Assembly (NCBI GenBank): GCA_000482145.1
Contig: AUXH01000170.1
Span: 1-32,525, forward strand
Direction of reading: 5' to 3'
Length of the DNA: 32,525 bases
From: Strigomonas culicis
Taxonomy: Eukaryota; Euglenozoa; Kinetoplastea; Trypanosomatida; Trypanosomatidae
Shown here: one piece after another, positions 7,532 through 16,092 of the stretch
Layout of the letters: the number at the start of each line of letters is the position of its first letter
Numbering within the stretch: the first letter of the stretch is position 1
Notes under the pieces: generated by a model
Database searches by the model: none
What the model saw: the letters and a program-made list of their open reading frames with translations, nothing else
Told to the model about the DNA's origin: nothing
Translations under genes and position numbers: made by a program

Positions 7532-10500
7532 ATGGATGAGGTGTCGGACAGTCTCGCGACTGCGTGGAAGCAGGCCATGCGAGGCATGAAGTCCGGTTAC
7601 AATAAGACCAAGTCGGCCTTGAAGCCGACGATGGACAAGCTGGCCAAGAGCGCGGTCAACCCCTCGCATGGCGACATCCGCCGCATGTTCCAGCTGCGCT
7701 ATGGCGCGGAAGTTCGGAATGAGGAGGGAGAGCGCATGGCGGCCGCGGAGGCGAGTGATGTGGAGAGCTCCGACGAGGAGCCCCTCACGGACGAGCAGGT
7801 GCAGGAGCGCGTGGACAAGAAGTTCTTCGACAAGAGCTACGATGCCGCGCGCTACGAGCTGTCGCACATGGAGGCCACTTACACGGACAGCGAGGAGGAG
7901 GGCAAGAAGGAGCGGGCGGCCGCGGAGGTGAAGATACTGGACCTACGGCAGAAGTGCGACATTGTGAGTACGACGCTCAAGAAGCGCGTGCTGCTGCACC
8001 ACACCGCCTTCATGAGCGGCATTGAAAAAATCCGACTCGTGAACGACAGTCTGTACCAAACGTCAAATGACTGCAAGAAGGCGAGAAAGGGGGTCCGGCG
8101 CTCCACCGCTTCCGTAGTCTCTCAGATCAGCCTGCTCGCGCAGCAGCGGGCACGGTGTAACGTGAAGGAGACACTGTCGCTCATTGAGGCCATGAACCGC
8201 ATGGTGTGGAAGAAGAACCAACTGCTCGCCCTTATTCACTCTGGCAAAATGGTGGAGGCGTCGCAGCTCTTGAAAAGCGAAGGCACCATCGACATGGAAA
8301 GCGCGATCAGCCGCGTGTACTGCATGAAGAGTGTCATCGCTGAGTGGCGCGAGTACCAGAGCGACCCGAAGCGGCTCAAGAAGGACATTGACCTCGTGAT
8401 CACGAATTGTCTCACCGTGAAGTTCATCCCCACTACTTACCGGAACGCGTTCGAGTCGGCCCAGCCGATTGGCGACCCCGCCGCGACGTGCAGCCTCATC
8501 GCGCAGCTGCTCTGGCAGAGCGCTATCCAGATCCTCACAAAGTCGCTCGCAGAGGTGTCCTACATCAAGAGCGAGAGTGCACCCATCACCGACATTGCGG
8601 AGGGTATTCACCCGGACCATCTCCTGTTGTGCGTGTGCCAGATGGCGGCGAAGCTGATGGACTTTCTCTACCTCTTTGCCAACGTCGTCCGCATCCACGA
8701 GGAGGAGTCGCGCAGGGGGTCGGGCTTCGCGCCGCTGCATCGTCAGGTCGTCCAGCAGATCAGCGGGATCGGGCGCAAGATCGGCCGCGACCTGGTGGAG
8801 AAGCTCGATCTTGTCCTCTCTCACGCTCGCCTTGCAGCGGTCGATGTCGACCGGGTGCTGCACATATTCGTCGTGGTCAGTATGCTAGTGGAGGCCCTCT
8901 CCGTGCTCGGCTTGGACAAGGCGGAGCTCGCCTCCGCGCGTACGCAAGTGAAGGCGGTGCTGCTTCGCTACATGCAGGCGTCCGTGCAAACGCCCAAGGC
9001 GAAGGAGGTGATGTGCTTTATGGGAGAGGACACGTGGCGGCAGAGCGATGTGTCCGCGTCCACGCTGAACGTGGTGCGGCCGCTCTCCCCAGACGTCTAC
9101 CGGAAGCTGATCAAGGAGGTGAAGAACTACCTAGCCGCGACGGATGGGGATAGCTATGCGGGGAATCCTTTTTATCTTCCCAAAATGCTGCAGCCGCAGG
9201 ACATGTCGTCGCTCATCGAGACGGAGCTCTTCTCGCAGTATTTCGCGGCCGTGAAGGAGATGGGCTTATCGGCGAGCGAACAGGGCGCCAGTTTGCAGGG
9301 CAATGTGCTCCCCTCGACGAGCACGCCCACGAGCCCCGACGTCGCGCTGCGAAAGGGCGTCGCGACGCTCGTGGAGAAGGCGCAGCTCCCGCCGACGACC
9401 ACCACGTCGAGCGTGCTCGGCGTCACGAACGCGTTCCTCGAGTACGAGGCGCGCCTGGCGGTCCGCTTCCCGCCGCTCGCGGCGGACATCCTGTCGTGGT
9501 GCGAGGACCTCATCGGCGTGTACGTCTACACCGTGGCGGACAGCTTCGTCTCCGTCTCCCGCAGCGTGCCCATCGAGAACCAGGGCGACCTCTCCCCCAG
9601 TGCGCAGCGGCACCTCACGCAGATGCACACCGCCGCCCTGCGGGCGCTGAACGCGCCGAACGGCAGCTTCGCCCCCTCGCAGCACTTGAGCATGGCCGCC
9701 GCCAGCGCGCCTGCGGGAGAGGGGGCGCTTGTGAAGTTCCCACCGAAGGTGTGGGGCGCCATCCGCGCCGACTTCGGCAGCGAGGCGCGACAGTATGCGC
9801 TGGGCAGCCGCGCCGTCGCCTGCGACAGCTGCATCACTCTCCTCTTCTTCTACGAAGCAACGATCAAAACGATGGCGCCCTTGCTGCCGTCCACGGTGGT
9901 CGAGGACTACTTGCAGCGCTGCAAGGGCATGTACCGCACGGCGGTGGAGCTGCTGCACGTGTGCATCCACCGCCTCTGCCTGGCACTCTATCCGATGGCC
10001 AACGTCATTCATGACATCTCCAAGCTGAAGCCGAAGAAGGATGAAATCATCGTAAGCAGCTACGTGCGCGACATTGTGTCTGGGATGCAGGCGCTCAACA
10101 CCCGCCGCATAGCGATGCCGACACCGTCGCTGGAGAACCTTTTCATTCAGCGCTTCATCTTCTCGGTGCAGTACGTGCTTGTACAAGAGTACTGCAAGCT
10201 GGCCAAGAAGAAGCTCAGCGACACTTTTATCATGCAGCTACAGGTGGATGCGCAGACATTTCAGCAGCTGATTGCTTCCGCCTTTGGCCGCGAGAGCATT
10301 GTGTGTTCGGATTATATCCTAGGATTGGTGAAGACCGGTTTCTACGCGGATGACAAGGGCCAACAGATGAGTTGGCTGAAGGTGCAGCACCAGCTGTACC
10401 CTTCCGCGGACCTCCTCGCATGGCTTAGTGGCGGCGATCGCGCCTACAAGATGCAGCTGGAGGACTTGTTGTCGAAGCAGCTGCGCCACGAGGATGTGAT

Positions 10501-10537
10501 TCCAATTGACAAATTTGTTCAAGGGTTTGTTTTGTAA
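7532..10537 (+). CDS. VPS50: VPS50/syndetin-like subunit of the EARP endosomal recycling tether
   Basis: The 1001-residue length is close to human syndetin (about 964). The order of recognisable blocks also fits. There is a basic N-terminal region (residues 1-50), then an acidic linker. The segment FFDKSYDAARYEL (from about residue 98) resembles the start of the VPS50 core. A coiled-coil region follows at about 125-245, with QTSNDCKKARKGVRRS aligning with the conserved 'cicTNGRRHLNIAKEG' part. The C-terminal block (about 825-1000) resembles the DUF2451/VPS50 C-terminal domain: a TRRIAMPTPSLENLF stretch, MQLQVDAQTFQQL, then a short segment ending in Trp-rich helices. VPS50 pairs with VPS51, VPS52 and VPS53 in EARP and acts on recycling endosomes. 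The match is from memory of the family, not an alignment. Residues 560-740 hold a family-atypical Ser/Thr/Ala-rich insertion. The alternative is another CATCHR-fold tether. Confidence 0.78.
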   Translation: MDEVSDSLATAWKQAMRGMKSGYNKTKSALKPTMDKLAKSAVNPSHGDIRRMFQLRYGAEVRNEEGERMAAAEASDVESSDEEPLTDEQVQERVDKKFFDKSYDAARYELSHMEATYTDSEEEGKKERAAAEVKILDLRQKCDIVSTTLKKRVLLHHTAFMSGIEKIRLVNDSLYQTSNDCKKARKGVRRSTASVVSQISLLAQQRARCNVKETLSLIEAMNRMVWKKNQLLALIHSGKMVEASQLLKSEGTIDMESAISRVYCMKSVIAEWREYQSDPKRLKKDIDLVITNCLTVKFIPTTYRNAFESAQPIGDPAATCSLIAQLLWQSAIQILTKSLAEVSYIKSESAPITDIAEGIHPDHLLLCVCQMAAKLMDFLYLFANVVRIHEEESRRGSGFAPLHRQVVQQISGIGRKIGRDLVEKLDLVLSHARLAAVDVDRVLHIFVVVSMLVEALSVLGLDKAELASARTQVKAVLLRYMQASVQTPKAKEVMCFMGEDTWRQSDVSASTLNVVRPLSPDVYRKLIKEVKNYLAATDGDSYAGNPFYLPKMLQPQDMSSLIETELFSQYFAAVKEMGLSASEQGASLQGNVLPSTSTPTSPDVALRKGVATLVEKAQLPPTTTTSSVLGVTNAFLEYEARLAVRFPPLAADILSWCEDLIGVYVYTVADSFVSVSRSVPIENQGDLSPSAQRHLTQMHTAALRALNAPNGSFAPSQHLSMAAASAPAGEGALVKFPPKVWGAIRADFGSEARQYALGSRAVACDSCITLLFFYEATIKTMAPLLPSTVVEDYLQRCKGMYRTAVELLHVCIHRLCLALYPMANVIHDISKLKPKKDEIIVSSYVRDIVSGMQALNTRRIAMPTPSLENLFIQRFIFSVQYVLVQEYCKLAKKKLSDTFIMQLQVDAQTFQQLIASAFGRESIVCSDYILGLVKTGFYADDKGQQMSWLKVQHQLYPSADLLAWLSGGDRAYKMQLEDLLSKQLRHEDVIPIDKFVQGFVL

Positions 10538-10945
10538 GAGTTTATCGTTTTTTTTGTCTTTCTTTTTTGCGGTGGATAAAGAGTAAGAGGGGAGACTTTG
10601 GATACATAGCAGATTCCATTGTTTACACTTTTCCTTTTCACTACCAAATTGCGTTTAATGCGATGATTGTGATTATCACTATTAATATTGTGAGTATTTG
10701 ATTGAGCTACTGTCGTTGGCACCCGTTGAGTGTGCCGCGGTGCCGTGTATGAGAGTGACACCAGATGCGAAGAGAAGCAAAACGGGAATGAGTCGGTGAA
10801 CACCAAAACGATAAATGTAAAAGCACATCTCTTTCTGTGCTTGATGAAGTTAGAGGTTTTGACACTGGGAATAGCTGTGTGTATTTTTTTTTGTTCGCCG
10901 TTTTCCCTTTCACTTTCTTTCGTTGCATTAAGTTTGTATACATAT

Positions 10946-10976
<31 letters not shown>

Positions 10977-11010
10977 CGTTCTCTTTTTTTCCCCTTCCCA
11001 TTGAAAGGAA
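10538..11010 (+). promoter_or_regulatory. Spacer with acceptors for the GDPD gene
   Basis: No gene is seen. A pyrimidine tract at about 10885-10929 ends in AG 10931-10932. A second tract after the (TA)n repeat ends in AG 11006-11007, which would leave only 3 nt before ATG 11011. The repeat lies between the two candidates, so its presence in the mature 5'UTR depends on which is used. Confidence 0.5.
10951..10975. repeat. (TA)n microsatellite
   Basis: A perfect TA dinucleotide run lies about 35 nt upstream of the GDPD start, between two candidate splice acceptors. Confidence 0.9.
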
Positions 11011-12018
11011 ATGATAAAATCTGCAGCCGTTGCGAGTACAATCGGCATTGCACTGTGCTGGTCGTGGGTCCGGCACGTGCAGCTACCTATGGGACCCTCC
11101 CGCCTGCACTGGGGCGGGATCGTCTTTGGCCACCGCGGCTGCCGCAACGTCCCCGGCATCCCGGAGAACACGTTGGATGCGTTCAAGTACGCCGTGTCGC
11201 GCGGCTGTGGTGGCATCGAGTGCGACGTCCGCCTCACAAAAGACAACCAGGTCGTCGTTTTCCATGATGCCTTTGGCGGCACACTGCTCAAGAACTTTCC
11301 GCCAGCGAAGCGCATCGACGAGCTGACGCTCTTTGAATTGAAGGAGTGCTGCTTCGCTGCGGACCCGACGGAGCAGATCCGCATTCCGACCCTAGAGGAG
11401 TCCATTCTGTTCTGTCGGGAAAACAACCTGCGGCTGCTGATCGAGATCAAGGAGCTGAAGCGCAGCATGCTCTGCACAGACAAGGTGATCGAGCTTTACC
11501 GCCGCTACCCCGACTACATGTACGACAATACCACGATCATTTCCTTCCACCCCGGTGCGCTCTACCACGCGCGACAGAAGGACCGCAACATCGCGACGGG
11601 ACAGATCTACTCCGTCAACATGTTCCGCACCTGGGTGTCGCACAATGTGGACACAATCAGCTTTTTCCCGCGCACCTTCCCCGGCATCGCCGACCGTCTG
11701 CTCTTCTTCGCGCAGGAGAAAATCAGCCCTTGGGTCGGCGGCTGCTCCCTCATCTGCCCCAGGTACGACCTCTACAGCGAGACGTATCGCCGGCGGTGGC
11801 ACTCGCGGCGCGTCGGCATCTACCTCTGGGGCTTCGCGGACAGCACGGCCTGCACGCCAGACATGCGGCAGCCAGGGGTGTGCGTGTCGGCGGACGATCA
11901 CCATGAGCAATTCGCCACCGCGAAGCGGGAGCCGGACTATGACATCTTCGGCGACCGCCAGCGCGAGCGGGAGCGCGAGGAGGAGGCGCGTCGGAAGCGC
12001 CCGCAGCTGAAGCAGTGA
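11011..12018 (+). CDS. Glycerophosphodiester phosphodiesterase (GDPD family), membrane-anchored
   Basis: The 335-residue enzyme should hydrolyse glycerophosphodiesters to glycerol 3-phosphate and an alcohol, in phospholipid turnover. The family signature is complete at the N-terminus: HRG at 41-43, EN at 52-53, the metal ligands in IECDV (Glu70, Asp72), and HD at 85-86. His41 and His85 are the expected catalytic pair. IEIKE (Glu145, Lys147) supplies the next conserved metal-site motif. Residues 4-20 are hydrophobic and could be a signal peptide or N-terminal anchor to the ER or secretory route. The C-terminus is a highly charged Arg/Glu tail (about 312-335) not typical of the catalytic domain. 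Short-chain glycerophosphodiester and lysophospholipase D-type activity cannot be distinguished by sequence reading. Confidence 0.9.
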   Translation: MIKSAAVASTIGIALCWSWVRHVQLPMGPSRLHWGGIVFGHRGCRNVPGIPENTLDAFKYAVSRGCGGIECDVRLTKDNQVVVFHDAFGGTLLKNFPPAKRIDELTLFELKECCFAADPTEQIRIPTLEESILFCRENNLRLLIEIKELKRSMLCTDKVIELYRRYPDYMYDNTTIISFHPGALYHARQKDRNIATGQIYSVNMFRTWVSHNVDTISFFPRTFPGIADRLLFFAQEKISPWVGGCSLICPRYDLYSETYRRRWHSRRVGIYLWGFADSTACTPDMRQPGVCVSADDHHEQFATAKREPDYDIFGDRQREREREEEARRKRPQLKQ

Positions 12019-12586
12019 GCGATCGGAGGCAAAGGAAGGGCGGCTTCCGGCGTTGCGTGTGGAGTGGGAGGAGTTCAGTGCTGCGTCGTGTGTCGGCGGT
12101 GCGGAGGCGGGACACCTTTCGATGTTTTGTGTGCTTGTGTGTGACCCCTGTCAGGCATGTGCGTGAAGATGTTCGGGCTTTCACTACCAAGCTACTGTTA
12201 TCGGCTTCTCTCTACATTCATTCTTGTTGGCTAAATCACATCTTTTTTTTTTTTTGTATTCCTTTTACACAGGAACGTGGGCGGAGAGACTTCGTTTTGA
12301 GCCTTTTGCTTCTCTACATGCATCTCTTCACTATGCCTATTACTGCAAAGGATTTGTTCTCCTTCTCTCTCATTTTTTTTTCATATTTTTCGGTGTGTTG
12401 CAGTTATTATTGCAAAAAATTGCAAAATAATAATAATCATAATAACTAGTTGTCCTTTCCCATTTACATTGTAACTTTTATACACACCCAATCATCTATA
12501 CACAAATCGTCCGAGTCCGAATACCAAATTATACAATAATAATAAAAAAGAGGTATAGAGACACGTGTACCTACGTAGACACAGTC
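12019..12586 (+). promoter_or_regulatory. GDPD 3'UTR and acceptor for the first acylated-protein gene
   Basis: No gene is seen. The first 120 nt are GC-rich, then the spacer becomes T-rich. Pyrimidine tracts end in AG 12271-12272 and, after a long tract at about 12350-12400, in AG 12402-12403. From the latter, a 184-nt AT-rich leader runs to ATG 12587 without any upstream ATG, which supports that start. Confidence 0.5.
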
Positions 12587-13042
12587 ATGGGTGCTGAGTG
12601 TTCCTCTGAAGAGCCCAAGCAGCAGCAGCAGTCCTCGTCACACAAGCGCCCCGTGCGAAGCTGTCCCTCCCCCGTGGTTTCTTCCTTCGCGTCCGGCGTG
12701 GGCGTGCACAACGTGGCCTCGTCCCTGACGAGCAGCGAAGATGCATTCATCATCAACCAGAAAAGCGTCTACGAACCAGGCTGTGACGGACGCTACAGCT
12801 TCACAGGCTACGTGCCGCTGGCAAAGATACAGTACTGGCTTGGGACGCTGGCTCCGCCCGGGGAACTGTCGCCCATCGAGGAGATGCCCATCCTGCCCTC
12901 GGACCCCACGGCGGACGAGCGGGTGTGGAAAACCGCTGACGACGATGTGGAGCCGACTAACTGGGATGCGCCGCGCTACGTATCCGCTCTAGACTTGCCG
13001 TCTCCCAAGGAGACACCAGTTCCGCGGCGCAAGAAGAGGTAA
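12587..13042 (+). CDS. Small probable dually acylated protein, function unknown
   Basis: The 151-residue protein begins MGAECSSEE. Gly2 with Ser6 fits the N-myristoylation consensus, and Cys5 is well placed for adjacent palmitoylation. Such proteins attach to the flagellar or plasma membrane in trypanosomatids. After a Gln/Ser-rich stretch (about 10-35, with a CAG run) comes a more ordered segment (about 50-110) with INQKSVYEPGCDGRYSF and KIQYWLGTL. The protein ends in a basic cluster, VPRRKKR. There is no enzyme motif or membrane helix, and the family is not recognised. The next gene also begins with a myristoylation motif but is otherwise unlike it. No upstream ATG lies in the predicted leader. 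Confidence 0.8.
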   Translation: MGAECSSEEPKQQQQSSSHKRPVRSCPSPVVSSFASGVGVHNVASSLTSSEDAFIINQKSVYEPGCDGRYSFTGYVPLAKIQYWLGTLAPPGELSPIEEMPILPSDPTADERVWKTADDDVEPTNWDAPRYVSALDLPSPKETPVPRRKKR

Positions 13043-13397
13043 TAAGAAAAGAAAAAGAAAGACATCGTTGGTGTCACTGAAGCGACAACATCGGTCCCTC
13101 TCCTCTTCTCACTTATATCTCCTTCCCTTCTGACGCAGTCGGGGAGATAAGGGCTCTGTGGTGTGTGTAAGTGTCCAAGCCCCATGAATTCGATCTGATG
13201 AAAACTTCCACTACTAGTATGGCACTGGTTTTGTTTGTTTTCTTTGTTATAAGGGTGCATGTCAAGTATATTTTTGTTGCTTATTTTTTTGTGTGTAATT
13301 CTCTTTCTCCTTCTCTCTCTCTATCACATCCCCTGAGGTGTTGAATGATGGCGACTACGGAACAAGCACTTATTACGTCTTGTGCGGCAAAATTGCG

Positions 13398-13419
13398 AAG
13401 GAGAAGGGTACTTCTCCTT
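13398..13419 (+). other. Perfect 9-bp hairpin in the spacer
   Basis: AAGGAGAAG at 13398-13406 is the exact reverse complement of CTTCTCCTT at 13411-13419, with a GGTA loop. A flanking G-T pair would extend the stem. It lies about 360 nt downstream of the preceding stop codon, in its likely 3'UTR. The role is unknown; it is not a bacterial-type terminator. Confidence 0.7.
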
Positions 13420-13724
13420 TAAGCTTTTGAGAGTTTGTTTTATTTGTGCATTGGATTGTGTCCTTAATTCTTATAGAGTTTCAGTAATTCTTATGCGTTT
13501 GGTATCTGTACATGATCTACAATGAGGCGGAATCCGAACCTTTCCTCCCTTTTTTTTTATTCAGTATTTGGTTGTTTTCTAATCTGTTTGCATTGTGAGG
13601 TTCGTGAAGATGAACGTACATGTATCTGAGAACGTGCGTGTTATATTGTGTATAAACCATCTACAGTTTCGCTTTATCCCCCCTCCCTCCCTTTCGTTAC
13701 TCTATACATTAGTGAAACGAATAC

Positions 13725-13728
<4 letters not shown>

Positions 13729-13759
<31 letters not shown>
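13729..13759. repeat. (TA)n microsatellite
   Basis: A long perfect TA run, about 15 units, lies in the spacer and is followed by TTA/TTG-rich sequence. Confidence 0.9.
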
Positions 13760-13762
<3 letters not shown>

Positions 13763-13996
13763 AATAGTTTTGATTTTTATTATTATTATTTTTGTTATCT
13801 CTGCAAGTTTCTCGTTCTCTATATACACGTTGACATTGTATATATTTCTCTCTAAAGATAAAGCGTGCCGGCCTCATTTAATTGAGGGATTTCTGTTTCC
13901 CTCCATAAGCGCCGCCGCTGTCTGTAAATCCACAAAGTGGACACTATTTTTTTTTCTTTGCTTTTGTACGCTTACTTCTTCAAAGACTCCTGCACA

Positions 13997-14509
13997 ATGG
14001 GAGGGGCCGTTAGCGCGCATAATAGCAAAGACAAGCAGAATTCCCATGGCCAGAAGCAGAGGAATAGCATGCTGTTGTCGGCTCACTCTGACAATCTGGG
14101 CCAAGTAATGATGATGCATCAAGGGATGAACCCAGGCCTGGATCCCAAGATGCTGCCAGGGACGCGTGAGGGCTCTCCAGCCAACATCGTCATGATGGGC
14201 GCCGTCTCTGGCTCGAACGACCGGTCCCAGGCACGGCGGGCAATGGAGGCGAGTGGGAACAATAGCTTCAACTCCAAAAATCTTCGCACCGACATCCACC
14301 TGACCCAGCGGATGATGCAGGACGAGTTCCCGGTGAAGAAGGACAACAAGGCAAAGGATGCAGGGGTCAAGGAATGGGTGGACCGGATCAGAATGCCGGT
14401 GCCCGAGGCCCACAACCCCTTGCGGCTGCATGCCGTGTCCATGCAGGCGGTGCAAGAGCTGCAGAAGGAGAAGTTTAGGAGGCGCATGATGAAAGTGAAA
14501 CGAGGGTAG
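13997..14509 (+). CDS. Small probable N-myristoylated protein, function unknown
   Basis: The open frame continues upstream to a GTG, but that part encodes the pyrimidine tract and the acceptor AG (13984-13985) falls inside it. The first ATG after the acceptor is 13997, giving 170 residues that begin MGGAVSAHNS. This is a good N-myristoylation motif (Gly2, Ser6) with no nearby Cys for palmitoylation. The first 100 residues are polar and rich in Asn, Ser, Met and Gly and probably disordered. Residues 105-170 are more ordered: a Met-rich helix, VKEWVDRIRMPVPEAHNPLRL, and a C-terminal amphipathic basic helix ending in RRRMMKVKRG. The family is not recognised. Membrane attachment through myristate plus the basic tail is inferred. 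Confidence 0.8.
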   Translation: MGGAVSAHNSKDKQNSHGQKQRNSMLLSAHSDNLGQVMMMHQGMNPGLDPKMLPGTREGSPANIVMMGAVSGSNDRSQARRAMEASGNNSFNSKNLRTDIHLTQRMMQDEFPVKKDNKAKDAGVKEWVDRIRMPVPEAHNPLRLHAVSMQAVQELQKEKFRRRMMKVKRG

Positions 14510-15621
14510 ACGAGTATATCTCAGACAAGCGCGGGCTCATGTTCTGGTATCTCTGTGTTGTTACTTTTTTTACCTTTTTGTGTGCTTTTCTTTGCTTCTT
14601 TCACTGTGGGCTATTATCAAAAGACTCTTATGTATTTTCTGTCCGTGTTCTTGTTGGATGTATAACTGGTGGAAAGAAACCGAAGAAAAAAAAAGGAAAC
14701 TACTAATTGATGTGCCTAATTGACTTGTATATATGCCATTGGTGCTGTCTTGTTTTTTTTTTGTCTTTTTTTTTTCTACCGTTTGCCTTATATTTGACTG
14801 TTTATATATATCTATATCTATATATATATACATCTTTATAATTCCTTTGTTGCTTTGAATTTCATATTCTGTTTTTGCATGTAAACTCACTCGCGCGTGT
14901 CTCTTCTATTATAACTCTGTTCTTACCTTACCCCTTTGTTTGCGTTCTCGACACGCACAACAGTGCATGCTCCAGTTATTAATGTTTGGTTGTTGCGTAG
15001 TGTCACCATATTTGATTGTTCGGTGTTCATTTTTTTTTTCTCCTTGTTGTTGGCGATTACAGTATATATTTGATTTCCTTGTGCTCTATAACTACAAAGA
15101 TCATACTGTGAAAAAAAGTGTAATATACGTTCCGATGTACGATAAAACTGTGTAAATGTTTTTTTTTCTTGGTATTACTGTCTCTATTTAATTTACTTTT
15201 TTTTTTTCGCAGTTGCTGTGAATAGAAGTGCCTTTCTGTTGGATTCGTTTCTTTGCTTTTTTTTTCGGTCTGTGCTATTTTGTTTTTCTTCTGTACTTTT
15301 CTGCGTACACTTTAGTATATTGATGTACACGGCGTTGTTATCATTCGTATACTTCTTTTTTAAATTCTCAATCGCACGTAGTGCTTTTAATTGCTGCCAC
15401 CTCCCTTGAAAGGTGGATTTGTTTTACTTTCTGCTGCCTGAACTTACAGCACTCAGTTTAGCGACACAAGTTGAACTACTGGTTTTCTTTCCTTCTCCTC
15501 TCTTTGGTATGTATGTACACTTATTATGTTTATTTAGAGACGTCACTAAAGTGTCATTCGCATCCATCTAGACTACCTCGTTATTTATTCTTTTTTCTTT
15601 TACACTATCTACTTGATTGAC
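14510..15621 (+). promoter_or_regulatory. Long AT-rich spacer before UBE2C
   Basis: At 1112 nt this is the longest gene-free stretch. It is T-rich throughout and contains only short frames made of homopolymer codons, with no RNA gene I can support. An imperfect TA tract lies at 14802-14831. Candidate acceptors are AG 15536-15537, after the pyrimidine tract at about 15482-15506, and AG 15570-15571. No ATG lies between them and the UBE2C start. Confidence 0.5.
14802..14831. repeat. Imperfect (TA)n/(TATC)n tract
   Basis: The TA-rich tract is broken by two TC steps and lies in the T-rich spacer. Confidence 0.8.
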
Positions 15622-16092
15622 ATGTCCGACGGCAGTAAAAGTGGCGCCGCGTCGCGCCTACAGAAGGAGCTGATGGAGCTCATGATGGGCGGTGCGGAAG
15701 GCATATCCGCCTTCCCCTACAACGATGACCTCTTTCACTGGATCGGCACCGTGCAGGGCGTAGACCACACCCCGTACGAAGGGATGGAGTTCCAGCTCTC
15801 CATTGTCTTCTCGCCGAACTACCCATTCGAGGCACCGCAGGTCACGTTTGTGACGCCCTGCTTCCATCCCAACGTAGACACCCACGGTGCCATTTGCCTC
15901 GACATCCTGAAGGAGAAGTGGTCTGCGGTGTACTCCGCCTCGGCCATCCTCCTGTCCATCCAGAACTTGCTGAACCACCCCAACAACCAGTCGCCGCTGA
16001 ACAACCAGGCCGCGCTGATGTGGGGTAACACGGACGAGTACCGCCGCGCGGTGCAGGCCACCTACGGGATGGGTACCAGAGCGGTCGCATAA
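15622..16092 (+). CDS. UBE2C: Ubiquitin-conjugating enzyme E2, UBE2C (UbcH10) type
   Basis: A TTG three codons upstream is not a usable start, so ATG 15622 gives 156 residues, essentially one UBC fold. The protein tracks human UBE2C closely: RLQKELMELMMGGAEGISAFP near the N-terminus, YEGMEFQLS, YPFEAPQVTF, then the HPN motif (82-84). The catalytic Cys92 sits in ICLDILKEKWSA, which is nearly identical to UBE2C. UBE2C is the E2 that starts ubiquitin chains with the anaphase-promoting complex (APC/C), driving cyclin and securin destruction. The N-terminal extension of human UBE2C is shortened to about 12 residues. In the helix after the active site, the human RTIL stretch, proposed as its destruction box, reads SAIL here. 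Confidence 0.93.
   Translation: MSDGSKSGAASRLQKELMELMMGGAEGISAFPYNDDLFHWIGTVQGVDHTPYEGMEFQLSIVFSPNYPFEAPQVTFVTPCFHPNVDTHGAICLDILKEKWSAVYSASAILLSIQNLLNHPNNQSPLNNQAALMWGNTDEYRRAVQATYGMGTRAVA

Larger units (their letters stand above)
13043..13996 (+). promoter_or_regulatory. Long 3'UTR/spacer with hairpin and acceptor for the second acylated-protein gene
   Basis: The 954-nt spacer has no credible coding frame. It holds a strong short hairpin (13398-13419), a (TA)n run (13729-13759), and a clear pyrimidine tract at about 13947-13981 ending in AG 13984-13985, 11 nt before ATG 13997. I could not recognise a SIDER-type retroposon. Confidence 0.6.

Noticed and set aside
10538..11010. Transcription start or strand-switch region near the (TA)n repeat
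   Set aside because: Genes on both sides are on the + strand, and (TA)n repeats occur in several other spacers, so nothing marks this one as an initiation site.
12015..12449. Open frame of 144 codons after the GDPD gene
   Set aside because: It starts at a GTG overlapping the GDPD stop region and ends in homopolymer-encoded Phe/Leu and Asn runs, with no codon bias like the real genes.
13937..13996. N-terminal extension of the second myristoylated protein from a GTG, and similar upstream extensions of the coiled-coil, UBE2C, eS8, uL24 and BolA frames
   Set aside because: These starts are GTG or TTG and the extra codons cover pyrimidine tracts and splice acceptors. The first ATG after the acceptor restores family-typical lengths.
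14510..15621. Possible small gene, snoRNA or SIDER-type retroposon in the longest spacer
   Set aside because: Short frames there start at non-ATG codons and encode Phe/Ser/Cys-rich homopolymer translations. No C/D or H/ACA box arrangement or retroposon signature could be recognised by eye.
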